DNA of 64,000 nucleotides, taken from Methanocella_A sp963769045. GTDB lineage: Archaea; Halobacteriota; Methanocellia; Methanocellales; Methanocellaceae. Position numbers and translations under genes: made by a program. The notes beneath the pieces were generated by a model. That model was not told the origin of the DNA, searched no databases, and saw nothing but the letters and a program-made list of their open reading frames with translations. Position 1 is the stretch's first letter, and each line of letters starts with the position of its first letter. The DNA lies in contig CAVYKK010000013.1 in assembly GCA_963769045.1 (NCBI GenBank), positions 200,061 to 264,060 on the forward strand, read 5' to 3'. Below, piece by piece: positions 18,432 to 27,102 of the stretch.

Positions 18432-20885
18432 CTATTCCCGGGGATGCTGGCCGTTTACCCAGTAGACGCCTTTCGTGTTCGGTATCCGGCTCAGCAGCTC
18501 GTGGCCGATAGTGTTGTATGGGTCGGGGTAGACTGACCACCAGTTCCGGTCGTTGACGAACCCGATGTAGTAGCCGACCGGGCTGTCGGGGAAGCTCTGG
18601 CCCCAGGAGACGCATTTGCCCATGAACTCGTTGAACGAGCCGAACGCATAGCCGTCATACAGGAAGTAGATGCCCTCCCGGTAGGTGGGCGGCATCTTGT
18701 AGGTACGCCAGTGCGTCAGGGCCAGGGTGAAGCTCTTGTTATAGGATGTAACCAGCTTGTACCACGTAGCGGCTTCCTCGTCCGTCACAGGCCTCCCTTC
18801 AGGGTTGCTGGCAAACCGGTACCACTCCACGTCGACGCCGACACCGGCGACACAGGGATGCTGCCCGTACCTGTTGAGCACCAGCCGGATCAGGTCGCTG
18901 ACGTTGGCTTCTCCAGGCTCCACCTGCAGGATGACTAAGATGCCCTTACTGTCGAAGTAGCTCAGGTATTTCCCGTTCTCGTCAGTGGTGGAAAACACGA
19001 CATTGTCATAATGTTTGGATGAGGGGAAGTTCAGGTAGCATTGTCCGTCTGCACGGGCGCCGCCGATCACCCATACGGCCCCGATGTCGGAGCCCTCGAA
19101 CTTGCTTGCGGCGTCCTTCCCGGTGATGTACCATTGCTCGGGGCCGGGGAACGGCGAAGTAGTAAAGATGGACGCATGGAATCCCGCCTTTATGCCGCTG
19201 TAAGGCAGCGGCGTGGCGTACGGGGATTGAGTCGGCGTCGTGCTGGGTGTCTCCGTAGGTGCCGGCGTCGGAGAGGGCGCTTCATCCGTCAGGTAATTCT
19301 GCCGGGACTCGGCCAGAGGGTAGCTGTCGAGAACATTTCCGGCGGAGTAGGCCGAATCACCCGTGCCGTCGCCGTTCGTGTCGGCGCCCCGGTACCCGGC
19401 CCAGTAGTTGCCAAGGTAGCCGGTCAGGGACTTACCATTATAGGTATAGGGCATTGTGTCCGGGGACGACCAGTAGTTGCCTGACGTGACGCTGGCGATG
19501 CCGCTCTGGAAGTCGTTCAGGTACGCCCGGTTGCCCGCAGATCCATCGGTAAACCAGATGCCTTCGCCGCCGTTATTATAGTCCTTGTTACCTTTCAGCG
19601 TATTGTGGCTGGAGCCGGAGAGCCAGATGCTGTTGTAAACGTAGGGATTATTGACAATCGTATTGTCCTCGATGTCGTTGTATGACGAATCGGTGAGGGT
19701 CATCACGTAGGTGTAATAGTTCGAGAGCCCGGCGCCAGACATGGTATTGTTCCTGATCGCGGTGTGGTCGGTGCTCTTTATCCACATGCTCCTGCCGCCG
19801 CTCTTCAGGACGTTATCGGCGACGGTGCAGCCCGACGACTCTTCCAGCACGATGTTGTAGAACTCGCCGGAGGCGCTGTTGCCGATCGCCGAGCAGTTCT
19901 TCGACCGGAATATCCATATGGCGTAGTGGTCGTCGCTCATCACGTTGTCCTTCACGACGCAGCTCTCCGATTCTACCAGTCCGACGCCGTCACTCATGTG
20001 GAATGTGCGTTCGGTCGACTCGCCGCGGTCGAGGATAACCGTCCCGCCGTTAGAGACGATTCGGTTTCTCGTCACGTAATTGCCCGAGGACCTGTAGATG
20101 TTGACGGCGTTTCTGGTATCGTACTCAGTGCCCGACAATGCGTTGTTGCTGATATCGTTCTCCGATATCGCGTTGTCGTTCGAGGCATTTTCCACGTTCA
20201 CGGCCGTATCCGCGTTGTATTGCACCTTGTTGCCATCGATGAGGTTTCGGCCGGATGCGTTCAGCCAGATGCCGTACAGACCATTGCCGCTGACGTTATT
20301 CTCCTCGATCTTCATGTCCCTGGAGCGAAGCAGGCTGATGCCGGTCAGACTGTCATGGACCTCGCAGGAAGTGACGCTGCTGTTATCACAGTCGGCGAAG
20401 AAAATGCCATCTCTGCCGTTGTTGTAAATATCGCACCCGGCAATAGTATTGGCACTCTGGCCGGTCATGTTAATGCCCCGGTCGTTCTCGTAAATGGAGC
20501 AGTCCTCTATCCGGTTGCTACCGGAGTCTATCCTGATCCCGGCGCCGTCCCGTCCGGAGCCGGTTATTGCGAGCCCTTTCAGCTGCACGCCGTCCGCTAT
20601 GATATGGATGACATCGCCGCTGCCGCCCCCGGTGATAACCGGGATGCTGCCGCTATTGCTGACAATGGAAAGCCGCCTGTCGACAATAAGGCTTTCATTG
20701 TACGTGCCGCTGCCGACCAGGATCGTGTCTCCCTCGCGAGCACCACGTATGGCATCACCTATGTTCAGGTAATCGCCTGAAGGGCCCACCTTAATCACTC
20801 TGGCCCCGGAATGAAACCCGGCTATGTAAATACCGATCAGGATGACCGATATTAAGAGAATGACGAGAACAGCCTGAAACCTAAT
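18432..20885 (-). CDS. Secreted parallel beta-helix (NosD-like) protein with C-terminal TIM-barrel-like hydrolase domain; probable AUU start
   Basis: After an N-terminal hydrophobic signal/anchor, the protein opens with VGPSGDYLNIGDAI, the standard entry of NosD/CASH beta-helices. About 20 helix rungs follow (repeats of the N-x-I-x-x-N type), then a Pro/Thr linker (PTPAPTETPSTTPTQSP), then about 250 residues ending GVYWVNGQ. The last part has acid motifs VGVDVEWY and LALTHW like a glycoside-hydrolase barrel, shared with the gene at 21.2 kb. No ATG, GTG or TTG precedes the signal peptide in this frame: the codon ATT at 20885-20883 stands 5 bases after GGTGAG. GTG 20798 is the first canonical start but would remove the signal. 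Surface polysaccharide binding or processing is inferred. Confidence 0.75.
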   Translation of the reverse strand: MRFQAVLVILLISVILIGIYIAGFHSGARVIKVGPSGDYLNIGDAIRGAREGDTILVGSGTYNESLIVDRRLSIVSNSGSIPVITGGGSGDVIHIIADGVQLKGLAITGSGRDGAGIRIDSGSNRIEDCSIYENDRGINMTGQSANTIAGCDIYNNGRDGIFFADCDNSSVTSCEVHDSLTGISLLRSRDMKIEENNVSGNGLYGIWLNASGRNLIDGNKVQYNADTAVNVENASNDNAISENDISNNALSGTEYDTRNAVNIYRSSGNYVTRNRIVSNGGTVILDRGESTERTFHMSDGVGLVESESCVVKDNVMSDDHYAIWIFRSKNCSAIGNSASGEFYNIVLEESSGCTVADNVLKSGGRSMWIKSTDHTAIRNNTMSGAGLSNYYTYVMTLTDSSYNDIEDNTIVNNPYVYNSIWLSGSSHNTLKGNKDYNNGGEGIWFTDGSAGNRAYLNDFQSGIASVTSGNYWSSPDTMPYTYNGKSLTGYLGNYWAGYRGADTNGDGTGDSAYSAGNVLDSYPLAESRQNYLTDEAPSPTPAPTETPSTTPTQSPYATPLPYSGIKAGFHASIFTTSPFPGPEQWYITGKDAASKFEGSDIGAVWVIGGARADGQCYLNFPSSKHYDNVVFSTTDENGKYLSYFDSKGILVILQVEPGEANVSDLIRLVLNRYGQHPCVAGVGVDVEWYRFASNPEGRPVTDEEAATWYKLVTSYNKSFTLALTHWRTYKMPPTYREGIYFLYDGYAFGSFNEFMGKCVSWGQSFPDSPVGYYIGFVNDRNWWSVYPDPYNTIGHELLSRIPNTKGVYWVNGQHPRE

Positions 20886-20899
20886 AGTGACTCACCATC

Positions 20900-20940
20900 T
20901 TACCTTTGATGTACTAACATATATTTAAATACTAATATAT
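20900..20940 (-). promoter_or_regulatory. Promoter region of the beta-helix gene
   Basis: An AT-rich block contains TTTAAATATATG on the minus strand, about 30-50 bases before the proposed ATT start, and matches an archaeal TATA region. ATG 20896-20898 overlaps the ribosome binding site but its frame closes after five codons. Confidence 0.5.
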
Positions 20941-21004
20941 AATAAATTCTTTGCTGAGCAACCATAAGAATACGCAGGGACGGAGAAATGTGCAGAGTCG
21001 AGCG

Positions 21005-21020
21005 AGCGCTCGCGCGCACG
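21005..21020. repeat. CG-alternating tract
   Basis: AGCGCTCGCGCGCACG is one of about ten short intergenic CG-alternating tracts at gene-block borders in this window. Confidence 0.5.
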
Positions 21021-21084
21021 TACGCTTGAATGCCGGTCATGGTTTGCAGAGCCCTGCCCGTTATTCATCGTAAAAAGAAGTGAT

Positions 21085-21114
21085 AAAAAAGTGTGTGAGG
21101 GGGAACCCCCTCAC
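21085..21114 (-). terminator. Intrinsic-type terminator after the beta-helix/hydrolase gene
   Basis: A perfect 9-bp stem (GTGAGGGGG / CCCCCTCAC, 2-base loop) is followed on the minus strand by ACACTTTTTT. It lies 37 bases after the stop codon of the leftward gene at 21151. Confidence 0.75.
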
Positions 21115-21150
21115 GCAGTTAATTGTCTATAGCAGTTCGCAGGCTGGCCG

Positions 21151-22941
21151 TCAGGGATATGCTTCCTTGATACTGAAGCTTACCCAGTAGATGCCTTTCG
21201 CGTTCGGGACGGCGTTCAGCAAGGCGTGGCCGACGGTGTTCATCGGATCGCTGTACTGTTTCCACCATGCCTTGTCCTCCTGGAACCCGATGTAGTAGCC
21301 GACCGGCACATTGGGATAGGCTTTGGCCCAGTTAGAGGCATAGGTCGTCAGCTCGCTGAGCGACTTGAAGCCCAGGCCGTCGTATATGAAGTACATGCCG
21401 GTCCTGTATGTGGGCGGCATGTGGCTGGTCATCCAGTGTGTCAGCGCCAGCTTGTAGCCGCTGTTGTACGATGTCACCTGCTTGTACCATGCGGCGGCTT
21501 CCGCATCCGTTACCGGCTTGCCGCTGGTATAGCTGGTGTACTTGATCCATTCGGAGTCAATGCCGACCCCTTTAACGCAGGGGTGGTGCGAATACCTGTC
21601 AAGGACCAGCTTGATCAGCGTGGGGATGTCCGCGTTGCCGGGCTCTACCTGCAGGATGACGGATATGCCCTGGCTGTCGAAGTAGTCAAGGTACGCCTCG
21701 TTCGCGTCTGTGCTATCGAAGGCGATGTTGGAGTACGACGTCGATGACGGGAAGTTGAGGTGGCATATGCCGCCTGCCCATACACCGCCAATCACCCATA
21801 CGGATCCCATGCTTGACCCGCTGAACTCATTCCTGGCCTGCTGTGCGAAGTTGGCCCAGTAGCCTGGAGCGGGCATCGACGAAAGGCTGTAGGAGGCCGA
21901 GTGGAACCCGACCTGCAGACCGTTCGAAGGCGCCGGGGTCGGCGTTATGGTCGGCCGGGGCGTCGGAGTCACGGTGGGCCTGGGCGTCGGAATTACCGTC
22001 GGCCTGGGCGTCGGCGTTGCCGTAGGCTTGATCGTGGGATTAATCGTCGGCTTCGGCGTCGGAGTTACCGTGGGCTTGATAGTAGGCGTAATCGTCGGGT
22101 TAGGCGTGGGCGTTGCCGATCCGCCAATGACGAAGTTCGCCTGGGTTTCCATCAGGGGATAATTGTCCCTGAAGCCAGTGCCATAGTATACTCTGTCGCC
22201 GAGACCGTTACCATTCAAATCGGTGCTCTGGTAGTTGGCCCAGTGGTTTCCGAGAATGCCCGACCACGTCCTCCCATGATACGTGTAAGCCTGGCTTGTC
22301 GGCGCGTTGTACTTGTTGATTACGCCGCTCACGCTGTACCCGTTGTTAAAGTCGTTCAGATAGATCGAGTTACCGCTGCTCGTGCCCTCGATGCTCAGGC
22401 CTCTGCCCGAGTTGGTCACGATGTTGCGGGTAACCGTGTTGCTCTTCGAGCTCCGCAGGCAGATGCCAGCAGTAGTGCCGCCATTAACGGTGTTGCCCCG
22501 GATCGTGTTGCGGCTGCCCGCCGTAACGAAGATGCCCCAGCCGCAGCCGCTCACCTTGTTGTTAACGATCGTGGCACCGCTGCCGGACACGTAAATGCCG
22601 CTGTAGGACGGGCCCCCGTTCCTCACGGTAAAGCCCTCAATCCACGCATTCGTATGCACCCGGAACGCCGGGTACCGCTTACCCGCATCCACGATGACCG
22701 TGGCACCGGGCGCCGCCTTCAAAGTGACCGACTTATCAATCACAATATTCTCGTAATAAGTGCCCGCACTGACGACAATCGTATCGCCCGCACTGGCAGC
22801 GTTAAGCGCAGACTGAATAGTCTTATAGCCGCCCGAAGGCCCCACAGAAATCGTCTGCGCAGACGCCATCGGGCCCACGACCGCGATTACTGACGCGATC
22901 AGCGCTAAAGCTACCAAAATTGACAGTATTCTACGTTTTAT
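21151..22941 (-). CDS. Secreted beta-helix protein with PTPT-rich linker and C-terminal hydrolase-like domain; probable AUA start
   Basis: The signal peptide (KRRILSILVALALIAS to MASA) leads into VGPSGGYKTIQSALNAAS and a NosD-type beta-helix (about residues 30-270). A linker of KPTVTPTPKPT-type repeats follows (about 275-340). The C-terminal domain (GVGIDSEWIK, LALTHWM, YYIGFQEDKAWW) is homologous to that of the 18.4-kb gene. No ATG/GTG/TTG precedes the basic signal sequence. The frame is best opened at ATA 22941-22939, 5 bases after GGTGGTG; the first canonical codon, TTG 22917, would cut the signal's basic end and has no ribosome binding site. The N-terminal half is nearly identical to the gene at 37.5 kb. 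It is a probable surface carbohydrate-active protein. Confidence 0.75.
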   Translation of the reverse strand: MKRRILSILVALALIASVIAVVGPMASAQTISVGPSGGYKTIQSALNAASAGDTIVVSAGTYYENIVIDKSVTLKAAPGATVIVDAGKRYPAFRVHTNAWIEGFTVRNGGPSYSGIYVSGSGATIVNNKVSGCGWGIFVTAGSRNTIRGNTVNGGTTAGICLRSSKSNTVTRNIVTNSGRGLSIEGTSSGNSIYLNDFNNGYSVSGVINKYNAPTSQAYTYHGRTWSGILGNHWANYQSTDLNGNGLGDRVYYGTGFRDNYPLMETQANFVIGGSATPTPNPTITPTIKPTVTPTPKPTINPTIKPTATPTPRPTVIPTPRPTVTPTPRPTITPTPAPSNGLQVGFHSASYSLSSMPAPGYWANFAQQARNEFSGSSMGSVWVIGGVWAGGICHLNFPSSTSYSNIAFDSTDANEAYLDYFDSQGISVILQVEPGNADIPTLIKLVLDRYSHHPCVKGVGIDSEWIKYTSYTSGKPVTDAEAAAWYKQVTSYNSGYKLALTHWMTSHMPPTYRTGMYFIYDGLGFKSLSELTTYASNWAKAYPNVPVGYYIGFQEDKAWWKQYSDPMNTVGHALLNAVPNAKGIYWVSFSIKEAYP

Positions 22942-23079
22942 GCTTACACCACCTTTGTTTTTATGAAATGTCTCGATAAAGGCGCCGGGAAACAGGTTAC
23001 TGCCTCCACGATGGAGGCTGGCCGCCCGGCTGTCCGTATTATTACTGTTTGGTTAATAAGAAATCGTATATATACTTTT
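22942..23079 (-). promoter_or_regulatory. Promoter and ~100-base leader shared with the 37.5-kb beta-helix gene
   Basis: The BRE/TATA sequence AAAAGTATATATACG (minus, 23079-23065) gives a leader of about 100 bases. The leader contains a GCCTCC/GGAGGC hairpin (23002-23018) and ends in ACAAAGGTGGTGTAA. The homologous gene at 37.5 kb has the same promoter, the same leader length and the same 3' end. Confidence 0.65.
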
Positions 23080-23286
23080 TACTGTAATTAGCGAATATTT
23101 TTTACTTAATTACTCCAAATACAATATTTTTTCTATAAAATACAATAAAAAATAAAGATTTTATCCATATTTGTCCGGGGTATCTCTGAGACACCTGTGA
23201 AGGCTGAAGCGTATGTTTAAACGGCGCCATTAATCCGGACGAATCCAAAAAAATCAATAAAAGTACGAATTGTTTTAATAATAAGT

Positions 23287-23312
23287 TATTTATATATATT
23301 TGGTAATATATA
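23287..23312 (+). promoter_or_regulatory. TATA region of the first flippase cassette
   Basis: The AT-rich block TTATTTATATATATTTGG lies about 50 bases before the first of two upstream mini-ORFs. Confidence 0.55.
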
Positions 23313-23340
23313 AAACACATCTTCCCTGAGAGGCCGTCAG

Positions 23341-23376
23341 ATGAACGCTCACATACCTACGCATCGAAGAGGCTGA
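23341..23376 (+). CDS. Upstream mini-ORF 1 (11 codons), copy of the flippase gene start
   Basis: ATG 23341 encodes MNAHIPTHRRG and stops at TGA 23374. It resembles the first codons of the flippase at 23420 (MNVHVPAY) and is preceded by GAGAGGC. Its last codons (AGA GGC TGA) supply the ribosome binding site for the next mini-ORF, which starts 3 bases after the stop. Whether it is translated is not known. Confidence 0.5.
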   Translation: MNAHIPTHRRG

Positions 23377-23379
23377 CCG

Positions 23380-23415
23380 ATGAACGCACACACGCAGACA
23401 TACCGGAGAGGCTGA
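23380..23415 (+). CDS. Upstream mini-ORF 2 (11 codons), copy of the flippase gene start
   Basis: ATG 23380 encodes MNAHTQTYRRG and stops at TGA 23413. It repeats mini-ORF 1 with a 39-base period, and its end (AGA GGC TGA) again forms the ribosome binding site for the following TTG start at 23420. Together the three units form a coupled array of start regions. Confidence 0.5.
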   Translation: MNAHTQTYRRG

Positions 23416-23419
23416 AGAT

Positions 23420-24664
23420 TTGAACGTCCATGTACCGGCATACTGGAAGGCCATCAAATATCAATTGAACGACCCGCTGTACAAAAACTCGATCTTCATG
23501 TTCGTGGCCAAGGCCTTGCTGGCGGCCGGCGGCTTCATCTTCTGGATGCTGGCCGCGAGGCTCTATTCGGTGGAGGAGGTAGGGGTGGCGGTCGCATTGA
23601 TCTCGTCAGTCTCAGTCATCAACATGCTGTCACTGCTGGGGTTCGAGAACTCAGTCATTCGATTTTTCTCGCTCCACGACACGAACAAGATCATCAACAC
23701 CAGTATGATGATTGTCGCGGTGTCCTCCTTCGCCATTGGTGTGGCCTACTGCATATCGATGGTCTTCATCCCGTCGAACCTCTCGCTAATTGGCAACCCG
23801 GCCTACCTGCTGGTGTACATCGCCTTCGTGGTGGTCAGTTCGGTGATCATGATCACGGGAAACGCCTTCATCGCCATGCGGAAGACCGGATACTACCTGG
23901 TCCAGAACGCCATCACCGCGTCGCGGATTGTCCTGCTGGTCCCGCTTATGTTCATCGGGAGCTTCGGCATCATCACCGCTACCCTGATCTCGGCGCTGCT
24001 CGGGCTCGTCTTTGCTACCTATATCCTCAGCAAGTTTGTCAAGATCGACTTCAGGGTGGACCGGGAGTTCATCGACCGGTCCTTCAGGTTCTCGTCCGGG
24101 AACTACTTTTCCACCCTGTTCTACGAGGTCCCTTACTATCTCCTGCCGCTGCTGGTGCTGCACATGCTGGGCGAGGCGGACGCGGCGAAGTATTACATCG
24201 CCTTTTCCATCGGCAGCCTGCTCCTGCAGCTCAACAACACGGTGGGCACGTCGCTGTTCGTCGAGGGCAGCAACGGCGAGGGCATGCGGAAGAACGTGAT
24301 CAAGTCGGCGGTCGCCATCTACGCGGTGATGGTGCCGGCGTTCGTGGCCATCTTCTTCTTCGGAGGCTCCCTGCTCGGCCTGTACGGGGGCCGGTACGCG
24401 GAGGCGCTGGACCTGCTCAAGCTCGTGGGTATTTCGGCTTTCTTCCAGGTCATTTACATATTGTTCATCACGGTGAAGAGAGTGAGCATGGGCATCCGCA
24501 GCATCGTGCTGCTGAACCTGCTCCAGTTCGTGCTCGCCATGGCGCTGTCGTATGCCCTGATACCGATATTCGGGGTCAACGGGGTCGGATACGCCCTGAT
24601 TGGCACGTTCGTCGTCCTTGACCTGATCGTGCTGGGAATAGTCAAGAAGGAAGGTTGGATATGA
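23420..24664 (+). CDS. Polysaccharide flippase (MOP/Wzx-like), cassette 1
   Basis: The 414-residue membrane protein has about 12 hydrophobic helices and the Wzx-type opening (KNSIFMFVAKALLAAGGFIFWMLAARLYS), the signature of lipid-linked oligosaccharide flippases of the MOP superfamily. It would move an undecaprenyl- or dolichol-linked glycan across the membrane. The start is TTG 23420, preceded by GAGAGGC from the mini-ORF array. The stop overlaps the next gene by 4 bases (ATGA). A close paralogue with the same partner lies at 42.0 kb. Confidence 0.88.
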   Translation: MNVHVPAYWKAIKYQLNDPLYKNSIFMFVAKALLAAGGFIFWMLAARLYSVEEVGVAVALISSVSVINMLSLLGFENSVIRFFSLHDTNKIINTSMMIVAVSSFAIGVAYCISMVFIPSNLSLIGNPAYLLVYIAFVVVSSVIMITGNAFIAMRKTGYYLVQNAITASRIVLLVPLMFIGSFGIITATLISALLGLVFATYILSKFVKIDFRVDREFIDRSFRFSSGNYFSTLFYEVPYYLLPLLVLHMLGEADAAKYYIAFSIGSLLLQLNNTVGTSLFVEGSNGEGMRKNVIKSAVAIYAVMVPAFVAIFFFGGSLLGLYGGRYAEALDLLKLVGISAFFQVIYILFITVKRVSMGIRSIVLLNLLQFVLAMALSYALIPIFGVNGVGYALIGTFVVLDLIVLGIVKKEGWI

Positions 24665-26628
24665 ATAGTATATTGTTGTTGGCCGTCGGCCTTTGCATTC
24701 CACTGCTCGCTATCGCAATACTATTGATCAGACGATATACGGCGGACAAGCCGAACCTGATGTTTAACGTGACCGGGAAAGCGATCCTGTACGCGTCCCC
24801 GGTCGTCGGTATCCTCGTTTTTCTGGTGCTGTTTGCGCTCAAAAGCTGGAACCTCATGGTACTGTGCTCCTACCTGGTCATCCCGATGATCCTCGGCCCT
24901 CTGGTCTTCCTGGTGTACAGTAAAAAGCCGCCCCGCGGCATCAGCCTGGGCGACCGGGCGTTCCGGCTGCTGCTCATCCTGTTCTTTGCCGGATACGCCC
25001 TGTCCGTGCTCCTGCTCAACGTCTATGAGGTAAGGCCTTACGCATACTACGTGATCATAGCGGTGATCGCCACAGTGCTGATGCTGGAGATCATGCTGTT
25101 TGACGGGGCGCGGCGCAGTACGATGACCATTCTCCTGCAGGTATCAATGCTGGCCCTGAACATCATCTGGAGCATCAACCTGAAATATTTCTACTACGTC
25201 GGGCGGTCGGACATCCTGAACCACGCATACTATGCCCAGATCATCGTAGACCTTGGGCACGTGACCAGCGCTTTCTTTGACTACCAGCCGTTCCCGCTAT
25301 GGCATATCCTGTCAGGCGTGCTGTACATGATCAGCGGCTCGAATTCCGCGATGCATGATTTCATGTTCCTGCTGATCGGACTGATTTTCTTGCTTATACC
25401 TCTCGGCATCTACCTCGTCGTGATGCGGACCGCCGGAGACCAGCGCATTGCATTGCTGTCGTCGCTGTTCATCTCGTTCTACCCGTACTTCAGCCTTGTC
25501 GGCTCGGAAGCGCTGGCCCGGAGCGTCGTGTCCGCCCTCGGCATCATGCTGATGCTGTTGCTTCTCGACAGCAAAAGCAAAACAAGGTTCGCGCTCGCCC
25601 TGCTTCTGACGCTGGGCATCGTCATGTTCCACACCGTGGGCATCTCGTTTATTCTGCTAATCCTGGGCGTCACATACGTGGCGCAGAAGGTCTTTGTGCC
25701 GGACAAAAAGTACGCCTTCCTCCGTGCCAGATACTTCGTCGCAGCCCTGGCCATCGTCATCGTCTACTGGGTCATCTTCGCCCGGCGGCTGATCGACACG
25801 TTGCTGTACGACATTCTCGTCATGGGGCCGGCGCCGACGGCCGGCACCATGACATCGATCATCAGCACCCCGGTGAATGAGCTGTTCAACTACATCCAGT
25901 TCACGCCCTTCGTGTTCTTCATTACGGTCGGCATCGTCTTCATGCTGCTGTCCAGGAAGCTCGGCAGGACCGCCATATTGCTGGGCATCACGACGCTGGT
26001 GCTCATCCCGATCACCTTCCCGGGGCCTGGTTCGATGATCAGCACGTTCATGGCGAACGTGGAGATCGAGCGGGTCTTCGAGAACGGGTTCCTCTTCATG
26101 GCCCTTGCAGCCGGCGCGGGGTTCACGGCGCTGTTCTACCGGACAGGCAAAGTCGCGAGGACCGCGCTGGTAGTGCTGTTCGCGATCATGGTCCTGCTGT
26201 CGGTCTCCAACGACTTCGTGGCCACCGACAACCCGCTGGTCAAGCGGCCGTTCTACACCCATTACCTGACCGGCCAGGAGACCAACGGGCTGACCCGCAT
26301 CGCCAACATGTCGGCAGGCAACGTGATGTCCGACTTCATTTACTACAAGTACCTCTACAACACCCCGGAAGCGTTCAAGTCCATCATGATCCAGGCATCG
26401 CTGCCCATGCAGGATTTCCTGAAAAACTACGACAGCAACCTGATCGTGGTCCGGGACATGGAGCTGGAAAAACGGCCCCTGTTCCTGCTGGGGGTGAACA
26501 ACTCCACGTACGACGACTGGCCCAGCTGGACCGACCTCGCCTACTACCCGAAGGAGTCGGTCCTGTGGAACGATACCGCCAACCATAGCGAGGTCTTTGA
26601 TTCCGGCGTGATGAGCGTATACTGCTAG
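24661..26628 (+). CDS. Large multi-pass membrane protein, DUF2206-like, cassette 1
   Basis: The start is ATG 24661, inside the flippase stop (ATGA overlap); the in-frame TTG six bases upstream is less likely. The protein (about 655 residues) has about 14 hydrophobic segments, an outward loop with DYQPFPLWHILSG, and a C-terminal soluble tail. It looks like a GT-C-type transferase or polysaccharide polymerase as found next to archaeal flippases (DUF2206-like), but I see no firm catalytic motif. The paralogue at 43.2 kb shares DYQPFPLWHIL and NPLVKRPFYT. A joint role with the flippase in exporting or polymerising a glycan is inferred. Confidence 0.7.
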   Translation: MNSILLLAVGLCIPLLAIAILLIRRYTADKPNLMFNVTGKAILYASPVVGILVFLVLFALKSWNLMVLCSYLVIPMILGPLVFLVYSKKPPRGISLGDRAFRLLLILFFAGYALSVLLLNVYEVRPYAYYVIIAVIATVLMLEIMLFDGARRSTMTILLQVSMLALNIIWSINLKYFYYVGRSDILNHAYYAQIIVDLGHVTSAFFDYQPFPLWHILSGVLYMISGSNSAMHDFMFLLIGLIFLLIPLGIYLVVMRTAGDQRIALLSSLFISFYPYFSLVGSEALARSVVSALGIMLMLLLLDSKSKTRFALALLLTLGIVMFHTVGISFILLILGVTYVAQKVFVPDKKYAFLRARYFVAALAIVIVYWVIFARRLIDTLLYDILVMGPAPTAGTMTSIISTPVNELFNYIQFTPFVFFITVGIVFMLLSRKLGRTAILLGITTLVLIPITFPGPGSMISTFMANVEIERVFENGFLFMALAAGAGFTALFYRTGKVARTALVVLFAIMVLLSVSNDFVATDNPLVKRPFYTHYLTGQETNGLTRIANMSAGNVMSDFIYYKYLYNTPEAFKSIMIQASLPMQDFLKNYDSNLIVVRDMELEKRPLFLLGVNNSTYDDWPSWTDLAYYPKESVLWNDTANHSEVFDSGVMSVYC

Positions 26629-26745
26629 ACGCCCTTTAAAAACGATGTTTTCTTTTTAAAAAAATGCAGGCGGAACCGGCAGCGGATACAGATTTTAATC
26701 ACTGGGTTAATTTTTGTATACGTAAATAAGGCACCAAACACAAAG

Positions 26746-26945
26746 TATAGTCATTCGTAAAAGGTTATGTATGCTTGTGACCCTTCCGACACGAAGGCCA
26801 CGAAGGCCACGAGGTACACGACGTACACTTTTAAAAGAGGCTGCTATTGCCTCTTTCCATCGAAGACTTCGTGTACATTGTGGCCTTCGTGGCCTTCGTG
26901 TCGAAAAGGTCACAAGCCTGAACAAAAAGATACAGGAACGACTAT
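26746..26945. repeat. 200-bp inverted-repeat element, copy 1
   Basis: The element is bounded by TATAGTC...GACTAT. Its arms (about 47 bp) consist of 9-bp units such as CACGAAGGC and CACGAGGTA and read as a near-perfect reverse complement. The loop holds an inner hairpin (AAAGAGGC / GCCTCTTT). It is almost the same sequence as the copy at 55549-55749. No coding frame is credible. It sits between two convergent operons. Confidence 0.85.
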
Positions 26946-27102
26946 CAGGGATGCGGGAGATGAAAAAAGGCATGGCTGTCATCGCGTGCCGGTGCTGTGA
27001 ACAAAGGGTCTCCGCAGGCCGGACAGGCGCCCGCGCGCGAAGGTGCCGGTGACGTCTGTCGCCTGCTTTTTCCCGGGGCTTGCAGGATATGCCTGTCTGC
27101 GG

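Noticed and set aside
21947..22162. Rightward frame rich in Gly-Val repeats
   Set aside because: It is the antisense reading of the PTPT linker of the beta-helix gene; the same applies to 38713-38928.
26746..26945. 200-bp element as a tRNA, riboswitch or CRISPR unit
   Set aside because: No tRNA features or CCA-type end, no regular spacer pattern, and the arms are simple 9-bp tandem units.
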